From the IMG/VR virus record IMGVR_UViG_3300027970_000904, positions 1 to 47,711 of that record: DNA of 47,711 nt, one strand, 5' to 3'. Position 1 is the first letter of the stretch. Each line of letters opens with the position of its first letter. Positions 29,510 through 36,953 of this stretch are shown piece after piece. Position numbers and translations under genes: made by a program. The notes beneath the pieces were generated by a model. The model worked only from the letters and a program-made list of their open reading frames with translations, had not been told where the DNA came from and did not search any database. The DNA is from a virus.

Positions 29510-30696
29510 TAGTACTTTGCTTCCTTAGAATACTTACGATAGTCAGTTGACATGCGTAACCACCCTTCACCTTTACCTTCGATGATATCAACGATGCGAT
29601 CAACAGTACCATTAGTCCAATCACTGATCTTGCCCATGTTGACATGAGGTTTCCTGAGAAGAGGATCCAACTTATTAACTGCATCTTCTAACGACCATGG
29701 CGTATAGAGACGTTCATGATCATTTGCGAATGTTTCAGGGAACGAGCGATACGCTGGATAAAGTACGTTACAACCTAATGCATCTGCTTCGCTTACCGTG
29801 TTTGAGACCCAATCTTGCAATGCACAATTGAAGACTACACGACTATCGTTAAGAATCTCGTAATACTGATCCTTTTCGAGGTTTTCGTAGATAGTCAGCT
29901 TGCCGCTATCTTGCATCTTACGAGTACGGACCATGTAACTTTCATTGTTTGACTTCAGTGAACTACCACTACAAACAACGAACTCAACATCTTTACTGGG
30001 ATATCTTTCACTCCATGCTTCAATCAAATCCATATAGAAGTCTGGCTGCTTCTCCTGATCCCAGCGGGCGCTAAATACCACTCGCATACGACGATCAGTA
30101 AAAGCCTTAATCTTTTCTACTCGTCCAATAACTTCATACTTGCCAAAAGCAAGTCCTGAGATATTGTAGATAGGAGCAGTCCAACCTGCGACCTTCATGT
30201 TCATGACCATTTCTTCACTAGTTGCGAGAATTGCACCCTTAGAGAAAGAAACGATGTCATTAACCATATGTTCGTAGTTGCTCATCCACTTGTTCATGCC
30301 CCAGACATGAACAAAGTCATCGGGGTCGATAGTCTGTGCTAGACAACGAACAAAGATGCGTGGACGTAGTTTATCAGGAACCTGATTCAAGATATACCCA
30401 AGACTCTCAAAGCCCGGCTGAAACATATCTTCGAAGTAGATTACGTCTTCGTTAGTAATTTCACCTTTTTGCATCATCGCTACCAGATTCATCATCTGAC
30501 TCATGGCAAAATAGCTGCGACCATGTGCATCTAGTACTTGTCCAACAACGATCTTTTGCCTATTATCGAGCGTTGTTCCGGGAACATACACGACCTTGAG
30601 TTTACGGTCATGAAATACCCGACTGTTCCAATCGGTCAACTGTAGCGTGTAACGAGCGGTATAGGCCTCAAGCCCCATGTAGTAAAGTTTACGCAT
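29509..30696 (-). CDS. Glycosyltransferase (GT-B fold)
   Basis: A 395-residue enzyme. [26 protein letters not shown] begins the nucleotide-sugar domain, and [31 protein letters not shown] is the donor-binding C-terminal segment of GT4-like proteins. The N-terminal half contains [16 protein letters not shown] and an [11 protein letters not shown] turn. It is coupled to the upstream nucleotidyltransferase-cupin gene by eight bases and probably uses its product. The acceptor is unknown. Confidence 0.8.
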   Translation of the reverse strand: MRKLYYMGLEAYTARYTLQLTDWNSRVFHDRKLKVVYVPGTTLDNRQKIVVGQVLDAHGRSYFAMSQMMNLVAMMQKGEITNEDVIYFEDMFQPGFESLGYILNQVPDKLRPRIFVRCLAQTIDPDDFVHVWGMNKWMSNYEHMVNDIVSFSKGAILATSEEMVMNMKVAGWTAPIYNISGLAFGKYEVIGRVEKIKAFTDRRMRVVFSARWDQEKQPDFYMDLIEAWSERYPSKDVEFVVCSGSSLKSNNESYMVRTRKMQDSGKLTIYENLEKDQYYEILNDSRVVFNCALQDWVSNTVSEADALGCNVLYPAYRSFPETFANDHERLYTPWSLEDAVNKLDPLLRKPHVNMGKISDWTNGTVDRIVDIIEGKGEGWLRMSTDYRKYSKEAKY

Positions 30697-31453
30697 TGTG
30701 TTTTCTCTCTATGTCTTCTTCGTTGCATTCTGTGCCATATTGAATCTCGATGATCTTTAATGGAACATCTGGTGATGCATTTGATAGTTGGTGCCAACTA
30801 TCTTTGGGAATATGAATAATATCAAACTGCTTGTGTACTGTTGTAACATCAGCTAGGCTTTTTAGCAGAGCTACTCCTTCTGCAACAAACCACAGTTCTG
30901 ACCTATTTTTATGCCGCTGCATACTCAAACATTTGCCTGGATCGATCACAAGTTCTTTGAGTTTTACTTCGGGGTGCTGCTCGTGTAATACTCGATAGTA
31001 TCCCCAGCTACGAGTTGTTTTGGGCACTTTCCATTCGTGTAGTAGCTGGCTTGAACTATTGACTTTGTTACTGCCGCCAACACCAAATACAAATTCGATA
31101 TTGTCATCATCTATATCCATTTCAGGAATATTTTCGATAGTACGGTCGCCTCCATTAGCAAAGATTAGTTTCGAATTTGGAAACATGTTTCTTGCTATTC
31201 GAATAGCATCTTTTCCGCTACCATCGGTATCATCGAATGTCCACACATAATCTACACCTAGTAAAGCTGCCATGATAGCCGATCTTTCTTGGTGTGACAT
31301 GAATGGCCGATCCTTCTTACGTATCAGCCACTCATCACTGTTAATTCCCACAACGAGAATGTCACCTAATGCACGCGCTGCATTGATATAACTCAAGTGC
31401 CCGCTATGCAGTGGATCGAAGCCTCCCGTTACGATGACAACTACTTTATCCAC
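30689..31453 (-). CDS. Fusion of a cytidylyltransferase-like domain and a cupin
   Basis: A 254-residue two-domain protein. Residues 1-135 are a nucleotidyltransferase of the RfaE/GlyCT type: GGFDPLHSGHLSYI contains the HxGH motif, and NSDEWLIRKK follows. Residues about 150-240 form a cupin like the C-terminus of mannose-1-phosphate guanylyltransferases (LSMQRHKNRSELWFVAEGVA, HIPKDSWHQLSN). Together they suggest activation or isomerisation of a phosphorylated sugar or alcohol for the downstream glycosyltransferase. This pairing is unusual. Confidence 0.82.
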   Translation of the reverse strand: MDKVVVIVTGGFDPLHSGHLSYINAARALGDILVVGINSDEWLIRKKDRPFMSHQERSAIMAALLGVDYVWTFDDTDGSGKDAIRIARNMFPNSKLIFANGGDRTIENIPEMDIDDDNIEFVFGVGGSNKVNSSSQLLHEWKVPKTTRSWGYYRVLHEQHPEVKLKELVIDPGKCLSMQRHKNRSELWFVAEGVALLKSLADVTTVHKQFDIIHIPKDSWHQLSNASPDVPLKIIEIQYGTECNEEDIERKHNA

Positions 31454-31688
31454 GACGACTGGTTGTCGCCTGTTCTTTAAATCGTGCTAAATCAATCTCC
31501 CATTGATTCTTCACTGGCTTACCAGCAATAAATTTCTGATATTGCCGATAAACATAGCTCTTATTACTATATAGATCACGCTCATCGAATCCATAACCGA
31601 AATCTCGGCAGAAAGTACGATAAGTATCAAGGTCATCAAAAACCTGACGAACACGGACGGCATTAGACTTAATTGGGCTCTTAGACAT
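31446..31688 (-). CDS. Small conserved phage protein (80 aa)
   Basis: An 80-residue basic protein (VRVRQVFDDLDTYRTFCRDFGYGFDERDLYSNKSYVYRQYQKF) that looks helical, with a motif known from T4-like phage hypotheticals. It starts 11 bases after the T-fold protein gene and overlaps the fusion gene by eight bases, so it is part of the long minus-strand operon down to the Smr gene. No function is known. Confidence 0.6.
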   Translation of the reverse strand: MSKSPIKSNAVRVRQVFDDLDTYRTFCRDFGYGFDERDLYSNKSYVYRQYQKFIAGKPVKNQWEIDLARFKEQATTSRRG

Positions 31689-31699
31689 TTTATATTCCT

Positions 31700-32176
31700 T
31701 TAGATGGGGATTGATTGAGAAGGACGAGTTGCATTATAGTAGATAGTGGCACCGTTCTCACCGTCTTCTGAAACAGTAATCTCAATGTCACGTTTTGGAT
31801 AGCGAGTCGCAATCATATCATAGAGTTCATCGCTAACCATTTCACACGAACGATAGTCTAGTTGCATCAGTCCATCATTGAAACTCTTTTCGAGCCAACG
31901 CTTGAACTGAATAAACTCTATATCTCGGTCGTTATGAAATACTTGTATTCCCACTGTAAAGTGGAAAATATGTCTGTGCGGGAAACCTAGAAAACTGACA
32001 TCATATTCGTCTCCCGTTGCCAGACTCGGATCAGTGTCTGCTCCCGGATACTTGTGGATACCTTCTCGCTGAAAAGTTACCCAGATCATGCGCTTTGCAT
32101 GTTCCCTGATACGAACACGCTTTTCAGCCTGTGCTTGTTCTCTAACAGAGAGTATAGTTGTTACAGTATTTTCCAT
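31700..32176 (-). CDS. Second T-fold (PTPS/QueD-like) protein
   Basis: A 158-residue protein. GFPHRHIFHFTVGI has closely spaced His residues like the zinc site, NDRDIEFIQFKRWLEKSF is the D-x-x-x-K-x-x-L helix, LDYRSCEMVSDELYDMI matches the catalytic helix, and ITVSEDGENGATIYY matches the V-S-E-T end of 6-pyruvoyl-tetrahydropterin synthases. It is a divergent T-fold paralogue of the QueD at 26687. It may be a partner subunit or bind another pterin. Promoter at 32203-32231. Confidence 0.72.
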   Translation of the reverse strand: MENTVTTILSVREQAQAEKRVRIREHAKRMIWVTFQREGIHKYPGADTDPSLATGDEYDVSFLGFPHRHIFHFTVGIQVFHNDRDIEFIQFKRWLEKSFNDGLMQLDYRSCEMVSDELYDMIATRYPKRDIEITVSEDGENGATIYYNATRPSQSIPI

Positions 32177-32202
32177 TAGTAATATCTCACTACCATATTT
32201 TT

Positions 32203-32231
32203 AATATAACACGGAGTCGTGTCGATTGCAA
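32203..32231 (-). promoter_or_regulatory. Early promoter of the T-fold operon
   Basis: Minus strand TTGCAA-17-TATATT, five of six at each box. It lies between the DpdA-like gene and the T-fold gene and should drive the genes from 32176 down to at least 27451. Confidence 0.65.
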
Positions 32232-32240
32232 GTGTTTTAT

Positions 32241-33827
32241 TCAATCTAGTACTTCCAAAATCGCATCGTCGCTATCTTCAACGACTTCTTCGATCTCTGG
32301 TTCCTCTTCTATAGTGAACAATTGACTGAACATCGTTTGTGCGTTGACGGTTTTCTTACCTGAGAAACCTTGACCAGCTTTAATCTGCTGCCAAAATGTA
32401 TCATAATTGTCGATCATGTCAAGACTTTTTTGACGATCCTTCAGAGAAAAAATCTCATCAACAATGTCAGCAAATTTAAGGTGTCCGAGAGGATCCATAA
32501 CCATCTTAGGTTTGACCCCAGTTTCATACCTGCGATTAGCTTCTTGAACAGCACTCATATGCTGGTAAACGTTGTGAGCCTGAATCAATGTATAACTCAA
32601 TGTATCCCAACTAGTCTTGGTCTCTTTGCCATGCTGACCCAAGAATCCTTGTCCGCGATAGCAAATGTCTTTCACAGTTAATAGATCAGTTACCGGACTG
32701 TCAGTAAACAACATATGAATACCATCAGCTAATACACCGTCACTGAACTTGCGAGTATCTGTTGCATACTTCTTGTTTTCAGCAGTCTTCTCCATTGCAT
32801 ACGCCCATTTCTTATCATGCTCAAACGTATTGTTGTTGTAAGCAAGACCCTTAGCAGCCGCAAAGAACGGACTAGCACAGTCAAAGGTGATCTGTAGTTT
32901 AGGATTGTGATACTTACGTATTGCTTTCTGGATATCAGTAAACAATACCGCATATTCCATAATCGAAGTTCCAAGACAGTGAACTAAGTCCTGCTTACCT
33001 TCTTCAAGATAACCATCATGAATGATGCCAACAAGACGCTTGAGCATCAGGTGGATATCGATCTTGTTTTGGCCGCCGAATGCCCAACCATTGAATGCAC
33101 GATCTCCGTACACTGTTGTATCGCAGTACTTCTTCATCTCTTCATACCAAACGTCTGACTGAGTATGATTGCGACCCTGTAGAACGTTTAGAAACTTGCA
33201 ACGACCGTCACGATTAGCAACAAAATACTCATTGTTGATATGGGTAGCGGTGATAGCATCTTGAATAGTTGCAATGCCATGCATAGATATACCCGTACCC
33301 GGTATAGGCTTTTTAGTTACCGGGTCTTTTTTCTGAGTTTTTGGATCTTCAATGTGATAAGTCGTAAGAGACTGTGATGGAATATCAAGACACATGCCAT
33401 AGTCAGCATTGTCGTCCATCCACTTAAGAACTTCTGTGCGCTTCTTCATCGCACGGGGACAGCTAGGGTTCTTCCAGTCAGCGGGCCACTGACACTTTAA
33501 TATTTGAAACCCTCCCGAGTCTGCTAACATAAATGTGTTATTACGGTCTCTATTAACAACTAGATGTTCGTTGGGATTAGTTTTATAATTTACTAAATCA
33601 GCATGTCCTGCGCTGTATAGTACCCATTTATAACTAAAAATGCCATTTTTTTCGTCAAGAAAGTTTAGTCTATTAGTGTTTTTTAATCCACTCGGGACTC
33701 TTTCTGTTGGAAAATAGTTACCTTCTACTTCTTGTTTACCCAATCCGGATATAAAGAAACTACTCAGTGCAGGTAAGAATAGGGCCCATTCTGGATCATG
33801 TGACGCCGAGAGATTAATTTGTTCCAA
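32241..33827 (-). CDS. dpdA: DpdA-like 7-deazaguanine DNA transglycosylase (TGT superfamily)
   Basis: A 528-residue TGT-like TIM barrel. FMLADSGGFQIL gives the base-binding Asp103 (DSGGFQ), FLNVLQGRN and GWAFGGQNK match the Q-G and A-x-G-G substrate loops, and ITFDCASP supplies the candidate nucleophile Asp316. A long Glu/Asp-rich tail follows. In phages this family replaces guanine in DNA with preQ0-type bases. FolE, QueD and QueE encoded nearby support this role. It overlaps the preceding gene by 14 bases and is transcribed with the sliding clamp. Confidence 0.85.
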   Translation of the reverse strand: MEQINLSASHDPEWALFLPALSSFFISGLGKQEVEGNYFPTERVPSGLKNTNRLNFLDEKNGIFSYKWVLYSAGHADLVNYKTNPNEHLVVNRDRNNTFMLADSGGFQILKCQWPADWKNPSCPRAMKKRTEVLKWMDDNADYGMCLDIPSQSLTTYHIEDPKTQKKDPVTKKPIPGTGISMHGIATIQDAITATHINNEYFVANRDGRCKFLNVLQGRNHTQSDVWYEEMKKYCDTTVYGDRAFNGWAFGGQNKIDIHLMLKRLVGIIHDGYLEEGKQDLVHCLGTSIMEYAVLFTDIQKAIRKYHNPKLQITFDCASPFFAAAKGLAYNNNTFEHDKKWAYAMEKTAENKKYATDTRKFSDGVLADGIHMLFTDSPVTDLLTVKDICYRGQGFLGQHGKETKTSWDTLSYTLIQAHNVYQHMSAVQEANRRYETGVKPKMVMDPLGHLKFADIVDEIFSLKDRQKSLDMIDNYDTFWQQIKAGQGFSGKKTVNAQTMFSQLFTIEEEPEIEEVVEDSDDAILEVLD

Positions 33828-34191
33828 ATTTCGGCTCTTCTCTAACTAAGATTTGTACCATCTTGATCTTGTCATCAAGATTTTTTTTCTGTTCGATTAA
33901 GCCAGCGATAGTAGGATTGTGTTTTGCTAATCTATCAAGTTCAGTTTCTTCATGCATCTTTTTCTTAGCCCAATCAAGGATATTCGCCGCTTCAGGAGTT
34001 AGACTCACACTAGTATGCCCTTGCACAATCGATATCCAAGATATACCATCGTATACTTCAAACCATTGAAAGTTAGTATTCCATCGCACATTCCCCGCGC
34101 CCAAAGCACTCGACGAGTGAGTGAAGTAAGTTCCTCCCGGAGACCCCCCCTCGACCGTTATATATCTATTACCAACGACGGTCTTGATCAT
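33814..34191 (-). CDS. Unknown conserved phage protein (125 aa)
   Basis: A 125-residue protein. The N-terminal half is beta-rich (VVGNRYITVEGGSPGGTYF, NVRWNTNFQWFEVYDGISW), as in carbohydrate- or receptor-binding small domains. The C-terminal half is a charged coil (IAGLIEQKKNLDDKIKMVQILV). It lies between the clamp and dpdA genes with a one-base overlap upstream. I recognise no family. Confidence 0.6.
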   Translation of the reverse strand: MIKTVVGNRYITVEGGSPGGTYFTHSSSALGAGNVRWNTNFQWFEVYDGISWISIVQGHTSVSLTPEAANILDWAKKKMHEETELDRLAKHNPTIAGLIEQKKNLDDKIKMVQILVREEPKFGTN

Positions 34192-34922
34192 TACTTAGCC
34201 TGTGCGGGAAGATAATAGTGATACTTAGAGATTGGGTTATCAACCACAATCTGAGCAACACCCTGATCAGAAAAACTGACGGTCTTGTCACCGGGAAGAT
34301 CCATAATGGCAAGAAACACCTTCACGGGCCAATTCCAAGGCCGTGCAAGACTTCCAGAGACACCCGACTGAAATACAAAATTGCCAGAGTGTGAAGACGG
34401 ATCACCAAAGTACACAACTAAATTGTTGTTTTCTGTCTTAGTTTTGAAATGAAGGTCTTCACTGTGAACTGACGACTGCTTCTTAAGACGCTGGACACCA
34501 GCTATACTAGGATCGAACGAAACGTCCCAGCCTGCGCCATTGAATGTTACTTTCTTGATCTTGTCTTCGACCAATGTCTTTGACATCAGCCGATAGTCAT
34601 TAACGAAATCACCCGTTTTCGTTTCGAAGTGAATACTTGCAGGAGCTTGTGGATCTTCCTTAGTTCCTCGCCCCACGTTGATAGTAGAAGTGTCGTCGTA
34701 GTCATCGAACGACAAGATAGTCCTCAACTTCGACAAATTAGGCATGCCGAAGGTACCAATAAATTCTGCGATCGGGGCCTTAAACGTGCCGTTAACAATA
34801 ACAGTCTTGTCGTCTGATACCGCAGAAACTAATGTTTCTGTATCAGTACCGACAATCTTTACGAGATCAACAACACCCAGACCATGAGTGTGTTGGATCA
34901 AATCAAGCAGATAATCCTTCAT
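34191..34922 (-). CDS. Sliding clamp (T4 gp45-like)
   Basis: About 243 residues from MKDYLLDLIQH (ATG at 34922, AAAGGAA upstream); the frame extends upstream without signals. VIVNGTFKAPIAEFIGTFGM, LSKLRTILSF, and the end VDNPISKYHYYLP match the two-domain T4 gp45 plan (228 residues). The clamp holds the polymerase on DNA and, in T4, activates late transcription; the many TATAAATA boxes here are consistent with that. A strong promoter lies at 34962-34990. Confidence 0.85.
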   Translation of the reverse strand: MKDYLLDLIQHTHGLGVVDLVKIVGTDTETLVSAVSDDKTVIVNGTFKAPIAEFIGTFGMPNLSKLRTILSFDDYDDTSTINVGRGTKEDPQAPASIHFETKTGDFVNDYRLMSKTLVEDKIKKVTFNGAGWDVSFDPSIAGVQRLKKQSSVHSEDLHFKTKTENNNLVVYFGDPSSHSGNFVFQSGVSGSLARPWNWPVKVFLAIMDLPGDKTVSFSDQGVAQIVVDNPISKYHYYLPAQAK

Positions 34923-34961
34923 TTCTTTTTCCTTTGTAGTATTTAGGTATCTATAATGTGT

Positions 34962-34990
34962 ATAATATCGGAAGTTATTACGATTGTCAA
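34962..34990 (-). promoter_or_regulatory. Strong early promoter of the clamp operon
   Basis: Minus strand TTGACA-17-TATTAT, eleven of twelve consensus positions. It lies between the polymerase C-half and the clamp gene and should drive clamp, the 125-residue gene and dpdA. Confidence 0.85.
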
Positions 34991-34998
34991 GGATGTTG

Positions 34999-35982
34999 TT
35001 AACCGAAACTGAACAGATCACTGAATGTACTGTTAGTGTTAGTATCTGTTCTGATATCCCAGTCAAGTACACCTAATAGGTTATCGATTTTCTCATCGAC
35101 TAGCTTACGTTCCATTTCATTATCATCAAAAGGAAGTTCAAGGAACCATTGTGGTAGCCTAAGCTCATCAGTTGGATATGCAATCGAAGTCAACCCTAAT
35201 GGATTTGATTTGAGAGTACACACAACAACCTTCATACCATCTACGATCTTCTGACTATACTGGTCACCGTTCATCTTACGCAAGTAGTTATAATTGATAG
35301 CAGCTTTCGCATGTCCAACACTACACTGACCGGTCTTCTCATACTTGATCGTATGTTTAGTAAGATTGTTAACTGACTTAGGAGAACCTTTAGTCCAACT
35401 ATCTTGTTCAGAAAGCCAAGTCTTGAATTCTCTGATCTTAGTGATAACTTCGGCGCGAGGAACGCCACCCAATACCTGCTCAAGTACTTCCATCAAGAAC
35501 GTCTGAACATACTTAGGAGTATCTGCTCGTTTCAAGTCAAGACCCATAGCCTTGATCTCACCCATCTTACCATTCACATCTTTACGCTTGCCTTCTTTAT
35601 CAAAGATATTGATTGCATAACGCTTCTTTGTGATGAATAGAGTACGATCCCCGATCAGTTCACGACCAGCTTTGATGATCTCACCGTTCTTGCGGGGACA
35701 ATGAAATGCCTTCTCCATGAAGCCTGGAAAACTATCGTTTGCGATATCAGCAATATTATCGTATAATTGGATGCATACTTCCTTGTTCCATTCAATCTCA
35801 CCCTTATCGATCTGTGGTTTGATCGCGTGATATGCACTGAAATAACAGCTATCAGTGTTATGAACTAGGATATCATTTGCAAAGAAAAACGGATCACTAT
35901 CTACAATACTCAAGTCGTATACATAGTCATCAACTTCACCAAGACATTCTACCTTTTTTATTTTTGTCCACTCTGCATCCAT
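34999..35982 (-). CDS. DNA polymerase, C-terminal half, preceded by a split-intein C-fragment
   Basis: Residues 1-42 are an intein C-fragment: DDYVYDLSIVDSDPFFFAND is block F, and ILVHN ends before Thr43. Extein sequence starts TDSCYFS, completing YGD-TDS, the metal-binding motif C of family B polymerases. ITKKRYAINIF is the conserved KKRY motif, and the thumb domain ends at 327. Adding the N-half gives about 901 residues (T4 gp43 898, RB69 903). The start lies within the endonuclease gene end (25-base overlap), coupling their translation. Confidence 0.93.
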   Translation of the reverse strand: MDAEWTKIKKVECLGEVDDYVYDLSIVDSDPFFFANDILVHNTDSCYFSAYHAIKPQIDKGEIEWNKEVCIQLYDNIADIANDSFPGFMEKAFHCPRKNGEIIKAGRELIGDRTLFITKKRYAINIFDKEGKRKDVNGKMGEIKAMGLDLKRADTPKYVQTFLMEVLEQVLGGVPRAEVITKIREFKTWLSEQDSWTKGSPKSVNNLTKHTIKYEKTGQCSVGHAKAAINYNYLRKMNGDQYSQKIVDGMKVVVCTLKSNPLGLTSIAYPTDELRLPQWFLELPFDDNEMERKLVDEKIDNLLGVLDWDIRTDTNTNSTFSDLFSFG

Positions 35983-36920
35983 GCTTTCACCTTATTAATT
36001 GTATTTTGTTTATCTAATTTAAATTCAGATTCCCACACCGTATACGTGCGAAACCCAAGATCAGTTGCTGTCTTCAATTTTTTACTATCATATTCTTGAA
36101 TCTCTAATGCAGTACGACCCCGAATAACTGCATCATTTTTATATAAAGACGGATTCGCATGCCAGTAATCACCGTTAAATTCAATTATACAGTCTTTGTG
36201 TTTTATATCGTATATCACATATGTTCCTAAGAAAGAAGACCATCTTCCGTAGGGTCTAGTAAACGTAGTATACTCTAATGATCCATAATTGTCAATCAGC
36301 ATGGTCGTAAATTCTTTTTCTATGTTGGAACCCCAAATATTACCGGGATATACTACCCGGTTTAAAATTAGTGTGACCGCTTCATCAAGGGATATTCCCA
36401 ATTTAGTTGCTACTAATTGCGGATTAAATGAGCTACCTTTTTCGATATTTAACTGTAGAAATCTAGACGTACCCTCTTCAGTTCCATACTTGTTAACGAA
36501 ATAGGTTTTACTATTGGTGTATGCTTGTCGTTCACAATACGCTAGCCACTTAGTAGTACCTAACTTTTCCCCATGACGGGCAATCATTTTTTCTAAGGTC
36601 TGTGCCCTAGACGAATTATACTCATTATACTGTTCAACTGTCCATCCGTGTTTTTTACGTTTGTACTCAAATGAATTAGAATCCGCTTGTTTAACTTTGT
36701 ATTGGTTCCATCGAATCGTACCCTCTTCTATCCCATACTTTTCAATCAATCTCTCTTTTGTAATAGCCGTTTTTGCGGCAACATCCGCTGATACTAACAC
36801 GGCTTGAGGATATGCCAACTTGTATTCTTTGGAATTAGAAAATTTACCTGTGCAGTTATACTTAAAATGAGTCCACTGTAGTCTACTAGTTTCCATTCCA
36901 CATTCTAAACACTTTATCAT
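35958..36920 (-). CDS. Vsr-like homing endonuclease between the polymerase halves
   Basis: A 320-residue endonuclease. A zinc-knuckle start (CLECGM) is followed by several repeats of the type KYGxEEGTxRW, then the nuclease domain: YVIYDIKHKDCIIEFNGDYWHANPSLY and LGFRTYTVWESEF, as in very-short-patch-repair-type enzymes of split-intein loci. Unlike its relative in the ligase locus it is intact. A CATAAATA late box (36944-36951) and a 9-bp hairpin with GGAG as its loop (36921-36942) lie directly before the ATG. Confidence 0.9.
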   Translation of the reverse strand: MIKCLECGMETSRLQWTHFKYNCTGKFSNSKEYKLAYPQAVLVSADVAAKTAITKERLIEKYGIEEGTIRWNQYKVKQADSNSFEYKRKKHGWTVEQYNEYNSSRAQTLEKMIARHGEKLGTTKWLAYCERQAYTNSKTYFVNKYGTEEGTSRFLQLNIEKGSSFNPQLVATKLGISLDEAVTLILNRVVYPGNIWGSNIEKEFTTMLIDNYGSLEYTTFTRPYGRWSSFLGTYVIYDIKHKDCIIEFNGDYWHANPSLYKNDAVIRGRTALEIQEYDSKKLKTATDLGFRTYTVWESEFKLDKQNTINKVKAWMQSGQK

Positions 36921-36951
36921 ATGCTGATACTCCTATCAGCATATATTTATG
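36921..36951 (-). promoter_or_regulatory. Late promoter and hairpin with GGAG loop
   Basis: Minus strand CATAAATA (36944-36951), then a perfect 9-bp stem ATGCTGATA/TATCAGCAT (36934-36942 with 36921-36929) whose four-base loop is exactly GGAG, the ribosome-binding site. The stem abuts the ATG at 36920. Confidence 0.85.
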
Positions 36952-36953
36952 CG

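Noticed and set aside
34923-35072. N-terminal extension of the sliding clamp
   Set aside because: The extra codons run through a strong promoter and lack clamp-like sequence; AAAGGAA lies before the ATG at 34922.
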